Shown piece after piece: positions 53,801-62,456 of a stretch of 64,000 bases of DNA (its first letter is position 1; each line of letters starts with the position of its first letter). The position numbers were made by a program, and so were the translations under genes. This DNA comes from Shewanella sediminis HAW-EB3 (GTDB lineage Bacteria; Pseudomonadota; Gammaproteobacteria; Enterobacterales; Shewanellaceae), in contig NC_009831.1 of assembly GCF_000018025.1 (NCBI RefSeq), forward strand, positions 2,480,001 to 2,544,000, written 5' to 3'. The notes under the pieces are model-generated. The model was not told the origin of the DNA. It made no database searches and saw only the letters and a program-made list of their open reading frames with translations.

Positions 53801-53818
53801 ACTGTGAAAACTCACAGT
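53801..53818. promoter_or_regulatory. 18-bp palindrome upstream of cobalamin riboswitch 2
   Basis: ACTGTGAAAACTCACAGT differs by one base from the palindrome at 40983-41000. An ATAAAAT element begins 21 bp after it, against 22 bp at the first site. Its centre would lie near -42 of a transcript starting after ATAAAAT, an activator-like position. Confidence 0.7.
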
Positions 53819-53849
53819 GAAGGAGAAATGCATCTGCCATAAAATGATC

Positions 53850-54100
53850 CCATTGAGGAGCCGTAAGGCTTATACCATTGTCAGATAACTGTTTTTACTC
53901 TTTGAAAGAGGGCTATCTGGTGAACTTGGTATTGGGGGAACCGGATGAAATTTTCGGACTGTACCCGCAACTGTAACTGAGGAGCAAACCGCATAACCAC
54001 TGGCTCAGGCTGGGAAGGTGTGGTGAGCGATGATCCAGAAGTCAGGAAACCCACCTTAATGTCAACACTGGAATCTGGGCGGGAGCACTCAGTCGGCAGC
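53850..54100 (+). ncRNA. Cobalamin riboswitch 2 (upstream of cobalt ECF operon), with an extra arm
   Basis: AdoCbl-class core is readable: GGGGGAACCGGATGA, CGGACTGTACCCGCAACTG, CATAACCACTGG, GGGAAGGTG and the B12-box region CCAGAAGTCAGGAAACCCACC (to 54056). Relative to riboswitch 1 it carries about 65 extra nt at 53870-53930, folding as nested pairs ATACCA/TGGTAT, CAGATA/TATCTG and CTCTTT/AAAGAG. It should shut off cobalt uptake when B12 is sufficient. The leader to the first gene (54101-54169) has no other feature. Confidence 0.92.
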
Positions 54101-54169
54101 TAACATTCAATCGATGAATGTTCAGGTTAGATTTCAGATTTTTTTAGATTAACGTTATGGTTATCATTG

Positions 54170-54940
54170 ATGAAATCAACCTTGTCCTTAAGCTTCATTC
54201 TTATCAGTATTTACCTCTATTCGTGTAATGTATCAGCACATTTCCTGGCTTTGTTCCCGGAAAAACAGGTGATTGATGCAGGAGACTCGCGTCAGCTTCA
54301 CTTTCCCATTCATTTTACTCACCCATCGACCCTAGGACCCACCATGTCGATAGCACGTCCGGTATCGACGGGTTATATGGTTAATGAGACTCGTGTGGAT
54401 CTCTCCGAACGCCTCAAAGCCATTACCTATGGGGGGGAAACGAGTTGGCAATTAAATATGAAGCTTCAGAGGCCAGGAACATACACCTTCTTTACCAATC
54501 AGTCGCCCTATCTGGATAAGACTGAAGGGGTGGTGATCACCCTATTCGCCAAAGTTATTGTCGATGCATTTGCGGCGCTGGGCGAGTGGCAGCATAGGTT
54601 AGGCACACCGGTTGAGATCATTCCCCTGACGCGTCCGTTTGCATTGTGGACCAATAGTGTATTCACGGGGCGGGTATTGACTGAAGGTCGACCGGCAGCA
54701 AATGTCTCGGTTGAAGTGGAATATTACAATGACTCCGGCGTGACATTACCTTCCGATGCATGGGCATCGATAGAGGTTCGTACCAATGCCGCAGGAGAGT
54801 TTTCCGTCTCCTTACCTCGTGAAGGCTGGTGGGGGATTGCAGCTCTTGTATCCGATGAAGAGCCATTTACGCTGGAAGGTAAACAATATCAGCACGAGCA
54901 GGCAGGCGTCATTTGGTTGCAAGTTCGGGATATGAAATAA
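54170..54940 (+). CDS. DUF4198-type periplasmic protein of cobalt/nickel uptake
   Basis: 256-aa exported protein. The ATG at 54170 gives MKSTLSLSFILISIYLYSCN with a signal peptide ending before AHFLALFP; an adjacent TTG at 54167 is less likely. The mature part (HFLALFPEKQVIDAG... then LTRPFALWTNSVFTGRVLTEGRPAANVSVEVE) fits DUF4198, often found with ECF or other metal transporters. It is presumed to bind cobalt in the periplasm. Metal ligands cannot be assigned beyond the His-rich start. First gene after riboswitch 2. Confidence 0.8.
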   Translation: MKSTLSLSFILISIYLYSCNVSAHFLALFPEKQVIDAGDSRQLHFPIHFTHPSTLGPTMSIARPVSTGYMVNETRVDLSERLKAITYGGETSWQLNMKLQRPGTYTFFTNQSPYLDKTEGVVITLFAKVIVDAFAALGEWQHRLGTPVEIIPLTRPFALWTNSVFTGRVLTEGRPAANVSVEVEYYNDSGVTLPSDAWASIEVRTNAAGEFSVSLPREGWWGIAALVSDEEPFTLEGKQYQHEQAGVIWLQVRDMK

Positions 54941-54949
54941 GGAAACAAG

Positions 54950-55555
54950 ATGCATATAGCTGACGGAGTATTAGCAACGCCGGTATTAGTGGCCGGAATC
55001 GCCATGACCTTAGCCGGAACGACACTGGGGTTAAAAAAACTCGATGATGACAAAATTCCTTTTGCGGCCGTACTCTCGGCTTGCTTCTTTGTCGCATCAC
55101 TTATTCATTTGCCCCTTGGGCCTTCGAGTGTGCACTTGATATTCAATGGGTTAATCGGACTGTTATTAGGCTGGCTGGCTTTTCCTGTCATGCTGATCGC
55201 CCTGATACTGCAGGCGATGTTTTTCGGTTTTGGAGGCATTGTCGTACTTGGGGTTAATTGCCTGAATATCGCCTTGCCGGCGGTAATGGTTGGTGCTCTG
55301 TTAAGGCCAATGAGACATCATATCCCTGCTCAGTTACTGGGTTTTTTGGCCGGTAGTGGGGCGGTATTATTAACCGGCATTATGGTGTCGTCATCTCTTT
55401 ATCTCTCTGGAGAGGCATTTAGTAAAACGGCAAACGTCGTATTTTGGGGCAATCTTCCACTGTCTTTACTGGAAGGCGTGATATCCGGTTTTATTATCGT
55501 ACTCATTAATCAGGTTAAGCCTGAAATTCTCAAGGGAGTCCACTCCAATGTATAA
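54950..55555 (+). CDS. cbiM: Cobalt ECF transporter substrate-binding membrane protein CbiM
   Basis: 201-aa integral membrane protein, about six helices. It starts exactly with MHIADGVL; in CbiM the N-terminal His2 and neighbouring groups coordinate Co2+. It forms the substrate-binding subunit of an energy-coupling-factor importer with CbiQ and CbiO. It follows the DUF4198 gene by 9 nt and overlaps the next gene by 8 nt. Confidence 0.94.
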   Translation: MHIADGVLATPVLVAGIAMTLAGTTLGLKKLDDDKIPFAAVLSACFFVASLIHLPLGPSSVHLIFNGLIGLLLGWLAFPVMLIALILQAMFFGFGGIVVLGVNCLNIALPAVMVGALLRPMRHHIPAQLLGFLAGSGAVLLTGIMVSSSLYLSGEAFSKTANVVFWGNLPLSLLEGVISGFIIVLINQVKPEILKGVHSNV

Positions 55556-56108
55556 ACATATTTGCTTAACTTTTATCCTCTCTTGCTGTCTGGTTAATAC
55601 GGCGCAGGCGCATCGTACTAAGGTCTTTGCCTGGGTGGATGGCACAAACGTCGTCGGGGAAGTCTACTTCGGTGGGGGGGATCGGGCCAAGGGATCAAAG
55701 GTTGAATTATTGGTGGGCGAACAGCTTGTGGAGAGCACAAATGCAGACGAACAGGGCGAATTCAGATTCGAAAGACCTCAGCCCGGCGATTATCAACTCA
55801 AAGCTAATGCCGGACAGGGTCATGTCGCGACTTTCGTCATTAGCGCGGATGAGTTTCTAGGTTTAAGTGGGTCTGCGGCCGGAACTATTGAGACGCAAGA
55901 GGTGGAGCTGGAAGATGAGGCAGGGTATAAGAATCGTGAAACTTGTACTGCGTTAGATGAAGCCGCATTAGTTAAAGTCATTCAGCCGCTTCGTAATCAG
56001 TTGGATCAATATGAAGCTAATATTCGCTGGCACGATATTTTGGGCGGTATTGGCTATATCTTAGGGGTGTTTGGGCTCTGGTCGCTGATGAGAGCCAGAC
56101 GCGGATGA
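55548..56108 (+). CDS. CbiL/NikL-like accessory protein of the cobalt ECF transporter
   Basis: 186-aa protein with a signal peptide (MYKHICLTFILSCCLVNTAQA), a mature start HRTKVFAW, a carboxypeptidase-regulatory-like beta domain (about 35-105), and a C-terminal membrane helix (ILGGIGYILGVFGLWSLM). This is the design of CbiL/NikL-type accessory proteins, in which the transporter uses a short anchored domain instead of CbiN. It lies between cbiM and cbiQ. No classical cbiN is present. Confidence 0.75.
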   Translation: MYKHICLTFILSCCLVNTAQAHRTKVFAWVDGTNVVGEVYFGGGDRAKGSKVELLVGEQLVESTNADEQGEFRFERPQPGDYQLKANAGQGHVATFVISADEFLGLSGSAAGTIETQEVELEDEAGYKNRETCTALDEAALVKVIQPLRNQLDQYEANIRWHDILGGIGYILGVFGLWSLMRARRG

Positions 56109-56872
56109 TTGAGACCCTGCTAGCCCCTCAAATTACCGGTGAGAAGTCTATACCAATCCCCCCGAAGCTTAGGGTCGTGCTGATCGTATGCCTGGCAATG
56201 GCAACGGTGTTGACCTCATGCTGGCTAACCTTATGGTTATTCATGGCATTGGTGGTTTACCTGTGGCGGCGTAGTGACTTGAGTGCGAAACAAACGATTA
56301 AACGCTTGTTGGCAATGGACTGCTTGATATTATTCACTGTTGCCTTAATCCCTTTCAGTGTGCCGGGGGAGCCTCTCTTTAGTATCTTGAGTTTTACGGC
56401 GACTAAGGAAGGTGGGCTGATGGCTATGATGATCTTATTAAAAGCCAACATTGTAATGGTAACTGTCATGGCGCTCTGTGAAGGAGTCGATGCTCTCACT
56501 TTAGGCAAGGCATTGGTGGAACTGGGAGTGTCGAGACGTTTCGCGCTCTTGATGCAATTTACCGTTCGGTATATCGGGCTTTTGTATCTGGAGTTTCATC
56601 GATTACGCCAATCAATGAGGGTCCGTGGGTTTAAGGCCAGAAATTCCATGCATACCTGGCGCAGCTATGGTTATCTGTTCGGTATGCTGCTGGTGCGATC
56701 CTTCGACAGAGCCGATAGAATTTCACAGGCGATGAAGTGCAGAGGGTTTCGGGGGCATTTTCTCTCTCATGAGCGCTTACCGGTAACCAAACGTGAGTAT
56801 GCTCACTTTGCCGCATACCTCTCCCTTATCAGTTTAATCTTTTGCACCTCACTTAGCTCTTTTAACGTATAA
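56105..56872 (+). CDS. cbiQ: ECF transporter T component CbiQ
   Basis: 255-aa energy-coupling transmembrane protein with about five helices. The two coupling motifs that contact the ATPase are visible: RQSMRVRGFKAR and SQAMKCRGFRGHF, each an Ala/Met-x-Arg-Gly type. Overlaps the upstream gene by 4 nt, and cbiO follows after 46 nt. Confidence 0.92.
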   Translation: MIETLLAPQITGEKSIPIPPKLRVVLIVCLAMATVLTSCWLTLWLFMALVVYLWRRSDLSAKQTIKRLLAMDCLILFTVALIPFSVPGEPLFSILSFTATKEGGLMAMMILLKANIVMVTVMALCEGVDALTLGKALVELGVSRRFALLMQFTVRYIGLLYLEFHRLRQSMRVRGFKARNSMHTWRSYGYLFGMLLVRSFDRADRISQAMKCRGFRGHFLSHERLPVTKREYAHFAAYLSLISLIFCTSLSSFNV

Positions 56873-56918
56873 AGTGACTTGTTTTAATATAAAATCAGTC
56901 ACTTAAAATAAGGTATCT

Positions 56919-57584
56919 ATGTCGTCATCAACACCTCTTATCGCGCTTAAGGGCGTCAGTTTCCAACACGCGGATGAAAGTGTTACTGCCAACAAGCTGG
57001 ATTTTGAGCTCTACAGTGGCCAGAGTGTGGCGATATCGGGAATAAATGGTAGCGGAAAAAGTACCTTACTCTCCCTTATTATGGGGCTGAGAAGCGTCAG
57101 TTCAGGTGAAGTGTACCTGTTTGGCCACTCTTGCCGTACAGAGGCTGATTTCAGTCGCTTCAGAACCCGTATCGGTATGGTCTTTCAAGATCCTGACGAT
57201 CAGCTTTTTTGTCCGACCGTAATTGAAGATGTTTGCTTTGGCCCGCTCAATCAGGGGTTAACGCGAACGGATGCAATAGTTAGAGCCAGAAAAATACTTA
57301 AGCAGCTTAATGTTAGCCATCTTGAGAACAAAATTACTTATCAATTGTCCGGTGGCCAGAAAAGGGTAGTGGCGTTGGCAAGTGTCCTCGCGATGAAACC
57401 TGAGATATTGTTGTTAGACGAGCCGACAAACGATTTAGACCCGGAAAATACACGGCGGCTGATTGATATTTTAAGGGAGCTGTCGCTGCCTATGATTTTG
57501 ATCTGCCATGATGCCAATATTTGTGCGCAACTGGTAAATAAAGAGTACCAGTTAACTCAGGGGACCATGGTTGCCTTGCCTTAG
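56919..57584 (+). CDS. cbiO: ECF transporter ATPase CbiO
   Basis: 221-aa ATP-binding subunit: Walker A GINGSGKSTLLS (about 43-54), Q-loop VFQDPDDQLF, signature YQLSGGQKRVVALASVL, Walker B ILLLDEPTNDLDP and H-loop ICHDAN. It powers cobalt import with CbiQ and CbiM. It is the last gene of the unit. No strong terminator is visible after it. Confidence 0.94.
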   Translation: MSSSTPLIALKGVSFQHADESVTANKLDFELYSGQSVAISGINGSGKSTLLSLIMGLRSVSSGEVYLFGHSCRTEADFSRFRTRIGMVFQDPDDQLFCPTVIEDVCFGPLNQGLTRTDAIVRARKILKQLNVSHLENKITYQLSGGQKRVVALASVLAMKPEILLLDEPTNDLDPENTRRLIDILRELSLPMILICHDANICAQLVNKEYQLTQGTMVALP

Positions 57585-57682
57585 CGGGGTTGTTCAAAGG
57601 TATAAAACGCAGTTGATTATAAGGAACTCAATTTTAAACTTCGGCTTTATGTGAACTCAAATTAACATGCCCCCTTCAAAAG

Positions 57683-57698
57683 TGTTAAAATATTAACA
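57683..57698. promoter_or_regulatory. Palindrome upstream of the AraC gene
   Basis: TGTTAAAATATTAACA has 6-bp arms and lies 161 bp before the AraC-family start, in the 274-bp gap after cbiO. It may be an operator; no regulator is assigned. Confidence 0.35.
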
Positions 57699-57858
57699 TT
57701 CGTCTAAACGTCGATATATCGCAATCGCTTTCATCTCAACTCATTATTTGTTATGGATTTTGAGTTTTAAGCATTTGTCTGGTGATGATAGTTTTATTCT
57801 GATTTATTTTATACAGATGTTTAAATCAGCAGCTGATTGATACATAAATGGGGAGCTT

Positions 57859-58755
57859 ATGAAGGGTGAAATAGTTAATGTTGATTTCGTTAACTCTTTT
57901 AGTCATGGAGAGTTTGTTGTAACCACGATATCTGACTTCTTCGAAAATGAGTCTCTGTATAATGTACAACCTTACATTCCTCACAGACTCACTTTTTTTG
58001 CTATTGTCTTTTTCACCGGTGGAAAAGGTAGCCACAGTATTGATTTTACAGATTTTAAATATGAAGGCGCTTCATTATTCTTTATCTGTAAAGGTCAGTT
58101 ACATGCCTTTGAAAAAAATGAAGCTGCTCAAGGTTATGTTGTCTACTTTACTGAAGAATTTATCAACAAAAATATCAAAGGGTTGAGTGATAAGCTTTAC
58201 TATAAAATGTTTAACTATGCGCTGAACTCTCCTCAGTTACCCATATCTGAACTGGATAATGCCAGAAAAGATGCGACTTCACTGTTTGATATCATGTATC
58301 ACGAATATAGTCGGCCAGATGATATTTGTCAGGAGGAGATTATTCGTGGCTTACTCGGTGTTTTATTGAGTTTTGTTGAACGTATACAAACGAAGAACAA
58401 TATGTTTTTGACAGATCATCAGGGACATGCTTTGTTTTTAAAACTACAAAAAATGATTGATGAAAAACTTTTTGAGTCGCGAACGTCACATTTTTATTGT
58501 GAAAATTTAAACGTCAGCTATCGAAAGTTAAATGCTGTCTGTAAAGAGTTTACCGATATGACGGTGAGGCAGTTTATAGATGAGCGTTTAGTACTGGAAA
58601 TAAAGCGATATTTAGCGCACTGTGACTTCAGTATCAAAGAGATCTGTTATAAAACCGGATTTGATGAACCCACAAATATGACAAAGTTTTTTAAATGTCA
58701 CACCGGGATGTCACCTAAAGAGTTTCGATTAACGGTCTCGCATAAACATAGTTAA
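57859..58755 (+). CDS. AraC-family transcriptional regulator
   Basis: 298-aa protein with an N-terminal cupin-like ligand domain (about 20-150, ending before VYFTEEF) and a C-terminal pair of helix-turn-helix motifs (about 195-298, KEICYKTGFDEPTNMTKFFK, then GMSPKEFR). The inducer is unknown. GGGGAGCTT precedes the ATG. It is convergent with the outer-membrane protein gene, so it might regulate that, the cobalt genes or something elsewhere; sequence does not tell. Confidence 0.87.
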   Translation: MKGEIVNVDFVNSFSHGEFVVTTISDFFENESLYNVQPYIPHRLTFFAIVFFTGGKGSHSIDFTDFKYEGASLFFICKGQLHAFEKNEAAQGYVVYFTEEFINKNIKGLSDKLYYKMFNYALNSPQLPISELDNARKDATSLFDIMYHEYSRPDDICQEEIIRGLLGVLLSFVERIQTKNNMFLTDHQGHALFLKLQKMIDEKLFESRTSHFYCENLNVSYRKLNAVCKEFTDMTVRQFIDERLVLEIKRYLAHCDFSIKEICYKTGFDEPTNMTKFFKCHTGMSPKEFRLTVSHKHS

Positions 58756-58827
58756 AACACCTTAAATGATATTCTCAACTCCGTTTAGAGAGTGAGTAAA
58801 CGGCGTATTGACGAGTGTAGAAGATGA

Positions 58828-58850
58828 AGGCAACGGTGATGACGTTGCCT
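58828..58850. terminator. Hairpin between AraC and porin-like genes
   Basis: AGGCAACG / CGTTGCCT 8-bp stem with a 7-nt loop in the 110-bp convergent gap. Flanking T tracts are short in both directions. Confidence 0.55.
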
Positions 58851-58865
58851 TGTTGGTATGTTGAA

Positions 58866-59795
58866 TTAGAAAGATTTTGTCAGTGTAAATACCACCGATG
58901 ACCCTTCGGTCATGTTCTTTGCACCAAATTCATTGGTGTAACGAATATTGCCTTGTAACAGCCAAGGTAAATACATTACGTTCAGCTCACCACCAATGCC
59001 ATACCCCTCTTTTCTTTCATCAGCCACGGTGCCATGACCATCTTGACTGTCGTCACTGATCTGCCATGTCGCGCAATAACTGATACCGGGACGGATAAGC
59101 CAGGTATGATCGAGCATAAATTGTTTGCCTATACCACCTTCAATAGTGAATTCAGAACCAGGACGAACATCTGTTTCATCCTGCTCTCCATTGATTATGG
59201 TGCGGGTCAGGCCGCTGACTGACCAGGATTTCTCTGAGTCCAGATAGTAGGTGCCACCCAGAGTCATCATTCCTGACCAATAGCCCTTGCCCGGAGATGC
59301 AGCATCTGTTGAGTCGTAATCACCCGTCGGGGCGATAAGTGCCAGTCCAAGTGCCGCCTCATAGTTTTCCTGATACCAAAACAGGGCTAACGGCTCTAAC
59401 ACTATGTCGCCAACAGAGAACGAACTGGAGTCGTTAACGCCGATAGGCGCTATTGATATATCTGTTTTGACCATAGGAACCAGAACGTTGTAGGCCCAGT
59501 TAGCCCCAAAGATTTTCTTTTCTGTTACGTGTACGATTCTGTGTACTTGTGAAAACACATCTAAATCGACATCTAAACCAGAATCATCACCGCGATCATC
59601 ATTGATGGTATCGGCATTGTACCAAGTGTTGTACATGCGATAATGCATGCCCGGTGGTGGCGGTGTACCAGCCATTACACCTTCGCCTCCCATTGGATAA
59701 TGTGAGCCTGATGTCGCTGCAACAGCAGAACAGGTATTTAAAATAAGGCCTGTCATGCCAGCTAGATAAATTAGTTTAGTTGTTAACGTTTTCAA
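58866..59795 (-). CDS. MetA-pathway phenol-degradation-type outer-membrane protein (SphA-like)
   Basis: 309-aa exported beta-barrel-like protein. A signal peptide ends near AVA at residue 26, and the mature part begins GSHYPMGGEGVMAGTPPPPG, typical of the Phenol_MetA_deg family. Alternating beta strands run to a C-terminal Phe (TLTKSF), as in outer-membrane proteins. Members are thought to pass hydrophobic or aromatic compounds. It stands alone on the minus strand, between an AraC gene and the dehalogenase locus. Confidence 0.82.
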   Translation of the reverse strand: MKTLTTKLIYLAGMTGLILNTCSAVAATSGSHYPMGGEGVMAGTPPPPGMHYRMYNTWYNADTINDDRGDDSGLDVDLDVFSQVHRIVHVTEKKIFGANWAYNVLVPMVKTDISIAPIGVNDSSSFSVGDIVLEPLALFWYQENYEAALGLALIAPTGDYDSTDAASPGKGYWSGMMTLGGTYYLDSEKSWSVSGLTRTIINGEQDETDVRPGSEFTIEGGIGKQFMLDHTWLIRPGISYCATWQISDDSQDGHGTVADERKEGYGIGGELNVMYLPWLLQGNIRYTNEFGAKNMTEGSSVVFTLTKSF

Positions 59796-60615
59796 TTTTT
59801 ATCTCCAAAATATACTTTTGTTTATATTGTTATGTTTTAAATGTGTCAGCTATTATCAATCGTGCAATTCAGCTTGGTTGTTTGAATTGCCAATTAAAAT
59901 TTGCGCTTCAGATTTTATATGTTCAGGCGGTGACTCCAGGTGTTATGTGCCCTTGGTTATATGTTGTAACAGTACTGTTGTAATTGTTCGCGGTCAAATT
60001 ACCAAAATATAATATACCCTTATTAAGTTGGGGGGTGGTAGGCTGTTTGTTGTTTTTTATTTGGGTGTAGATATTTGTAGTTTTGTTTTGCTTGCTTGCG
60101 CACTGTATTTTAACGAGGTCTGTCACATAGTGTTTGAAATTGTGAGGGTGACGTCATTTGTTTTTGTTGGTGTTATTCTAAAAGATGATAAAGTCATTTC
60201 TATAAAGAGTAGTAATAAGTTTTGTTTAATTTGTTTAACTGTTTCGTTCTATCCACTATCGTAAATGTCTAATGCTGGATTGCTGTTTGAAAGTATCTTT
60301 TACAAGGGTAATGTTGTTCGCAGGAAAGATAATTAAGTGGTAGGTTTCTCAGCGGACTGTGGATATATGACATGTGGATGTATGATCTGTTGGGTTATTA
60401 AGTCGGGAGATAAGGTGGAAATATATAATGGAAGGCTAGTTCTAATAAAGGTGAGGCTGTGCTTAAAGTAAAATGTCAAAGCGAAAATTCATTGTGTATT
60501 CAATTTTTAATTGACACAAAATATCCCTTTTACGGAGGAGTGCGGGAATAGATATATTTCCCGTATCGTTAAGCTCTCCGGTGATAGCCGAAGAGCTGAG
60601 CAAGGAGAGAAAGAT
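59796..60615. other. 820-bp AT-rich gap
   Basis: No coding region is supported; several open frames of 60-80 codons lack ribosome sites and have skewed composition. A perfect 12-bp palindrome AACAGTACTGTT lies at 59968-59979. A 9-bp stem at 60573-60596 (GCTCTCCGG / CCGAAGAGC with one wobble) may end the rdhAB unit, though no T run follows. Composition is noticeably more AT-rich than the neighbouring B12 genes. Confidence 0.6.
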
Positions 60616-60897
60616 TTATTTACTTTCTGGCTGAATGAACTTTCTCCAGGTAAAGAGAGCCAAAATTAGGGCTGGCAGACCGAAGTTAAGCAGACCCATA
60701 GCACCAGATTGAGGTTCGCCCTCGGCAAAGGATCCCCAGGACCAACCGATACAAATCCATGCAAATGCAAACGCGGAGAATAGGCCCAAATTGGCTTTCC
60801 AGTTTAATTTATAGCGACGTTGAAGGTACACGTAACCCCAAATAGCGCCGGTAGTTACCATTCCTAACAGATACCACATCAATCCCATCATTAACAA
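60616..60897 (-). CDS. rdhB: Reductive dehalogenase membrane anchor RdhB
   Basis: 93-aa protein with three hydrophobic helices (GLMWYLLGMVTTGAIWGYVY, FSAFAFAWICIGW, then GLLNFGLPALILALFTW). The loop GSFAEGEPQSGAMGLLNFG matches the RdhB pattern with its conserved Glu/Pro. It anchors the RdhA catalytic subunit to the outer face of the inner membrane. It follows rdhA by 6 nt. Translation may begin at the first or a slightly later Met (residues 1, 3 or 4). Confidence 0.85.
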   Translation of the reverse strand: MLMMGLMWYLLGMVTTGAIWGYVYLQRRYKLNWKANLGLFSAFAFAWICIGWSWGSFAEGEPQSGAMGLLNFGLPALILALFTWRKFIQPESK

Positions 60898-60903
60898 TTT
60901 CCT

Positions 60904-62328
60904 CTAAGTAAAGTCGCCACTAAAACCACTACGCCAGAATTTTTCAACCGCTTTATCATCATTGGTATTACCATAACCAAACAGAATATCGGCTTGCTTC
61001 ATCATGGTGTGGACCGGACCCGCTGTGAAGGTATTGGAAGCATCAATGAGTCTATGGTGCCAGAAATCAGGTTTATTCCATGGACATGAAGCAATGCACG
61101 CTCCGCAATCCCCTCCATTGTCACACCAGAACTTGAAGCATTTCTTGGCGTCATTATGGAATTTGCGCATGCCTGGTTGACCTTGCCAGTTGTAATCAGG
61201 GTCATCATTGCCGGCAAATGTTGAACTCATTGAAGGTTTATCATCCATACTTATGGCATTACCCGGGCATGATTCGGCGCATCTCTTGCAGTTTTCGCAA
61301 AAGGTTAGAATGCCGAAGTCCCTTGGTTTGTCGTAGGCCGCATCATCGAGTTCAAGATTGGTATAAACTTTCGAAATTCGTACTCTGGGTCCAAGGTTAG
61401 GTGCAATAAGCGCGCCATTTCGGGCGCCTTCACCCAATCCTGCTGCAATAGCATAAGAGACCGAGCTGCCAAGATCATTACCGGAACCGACGGCCATGTA
61501 TCCAAGCTCTCTTAAAAACTTGGCCATACCGCCACCCTGAATCGTATTCTGGGTGTAACCCATAGCGGCAGTGGCAGATGCTGGGATCATAGGTGCCGTT
61601 GCCATTGCATCGTAATCCATATCGGTCAGCATAACGATCACGCTTTTAGGTTCGAAGGGAAAATCCTCCTCCCATGTCAGTGTCTTCTCTTGTGTAAGAT
61701 CATACAAGGGATCATAGTCCCAGCGTTTATCACGTTTACAAATTCCGACTCTGACCGCCCCAAATGTTTTCGCTGCCGTTTTTATTGCACTCAATATCTC
61801 AACCGAGTCTTTAAATGGGTATTTCTCTTTTTTGACTTCAGATTGATCCCAGCCAAATGTGCCTTGGTTGGGTACCCCCATCGATTCCAACGGTGCTAAG
61901 ATATTCATTCCATGCCAGCAAGCTTGCTCCAGGGCATAGTCGAGTTGGGTATAGCCGACCTTATTGTTATCCGCACGTGTATGGGCCGTAGCGAATTGAT
62001 AAATTCCTTTCTGAAAATTGAATGACTTCTCACCTGACTTAGCAGGGCCGTCAGCATCATTACTTAGGCTCAAGTTACGTTCAGGGTGTTTTTCGCCGAG
62101 TGCTTTACTGCCAGCAAAGGTCAGTAAGACGTCACGTTGATCTTTACGTTTAAAAGATGGAGAAATTTCAACTGGGTATCCATCCTGCTCGACGCCTTCG
62201 ACTCTGTGTTTTATCCAGCTTCCGGCTCCGGCCACTGCGCCGACACCAGCGATAGTCCCTGCACTTAATTTTAAGAGTTGCCGCCTGTGTTGATCAATGA
62301 CCTGCTCATCTTTTTCTTGTTCTTTCAT
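60904..62328 (-). CDS. rdhA: Corrinoid iron-sulfur reductive dehalogenase RdhA
   Basis: 474-aa respiratory enzyme that removes halogens from organohalides using a corrinoid and two iron-sulfur clusters. The N-terminus has a twin-arginine signal (HRRQLLKLSAGTIAGVGAVA), so it is exported folded. Near the C-terminus are two cluster motifs: CENCKRCAESCP (about 345) and the longer CFKFWC...CGACIASCPWN (about 400-425). The ATG at 62328 with AAGG 6 nt upstream is preferred over GTG 62334. It is preceded by lysR on the same strand and followed by rdhB. The halogenated substrate is not readable from sequence. Confidence 0.93.
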   Translation of the reverse strand: MKEQEKDEQVIDQHRRQLLKLSAGTIAGVGAVAGAGSWIKHRVEGVEQDGYPVEISPSFKRKDQRDVLLTFAGSKALGEKHPERNLSLSNDADGPAKSGEKSFNFQKGIYQFATAHTRADNNKVGYTQLDYALEQACWHGMNILAPLESMGVPNQGTFGWDQSEVKKEKYPFKDSVEILSAIKTAAKTFGAVRVGICKRDKRWDYDPLYDLTQEKTLTWEEDFPFEPKSVIVMLTDMDYDAMATAPMIPASATAAMGYTQNTIQGGGMAKFLRELGYMAVGSGNDLGSSVSYAIAAGLGEGARNGALIAPNLGPRVRISKVYTNLELDDAAYDKPRDFGILTFCENCKRCAESCPGNAISMDDKPSMSSTFAGNDDPDYNWQGQPGMRKFHNDAKKCFKFWCDNGGDCGACIASCPWNKPDFWHHRLIDASNTFTAGPVHTMMKQADILFGYGNTNDDKAVEKFWRSGFSGDFT

Positions 62329-62456
62329 TTTCACCCTTATTACGTTTCAATTTAAATCTGAAATTGCTGCTTGATCATAAATCTAATACCTAAATGGGAG
62401 TATTTGTTTGTTTGAAAAAAAGTATTCTACTTTTTGCAAGAATATAGTTTCTAAGT

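Noticed and set aside
59780..60264. Small plus-strand ORFs of 64-78 codons
   Set aside because: Hydrophobic, Cys/Phe/Val-rich translations of AT-rich DNA with no ribosome sites; no resemblance to a protein family.
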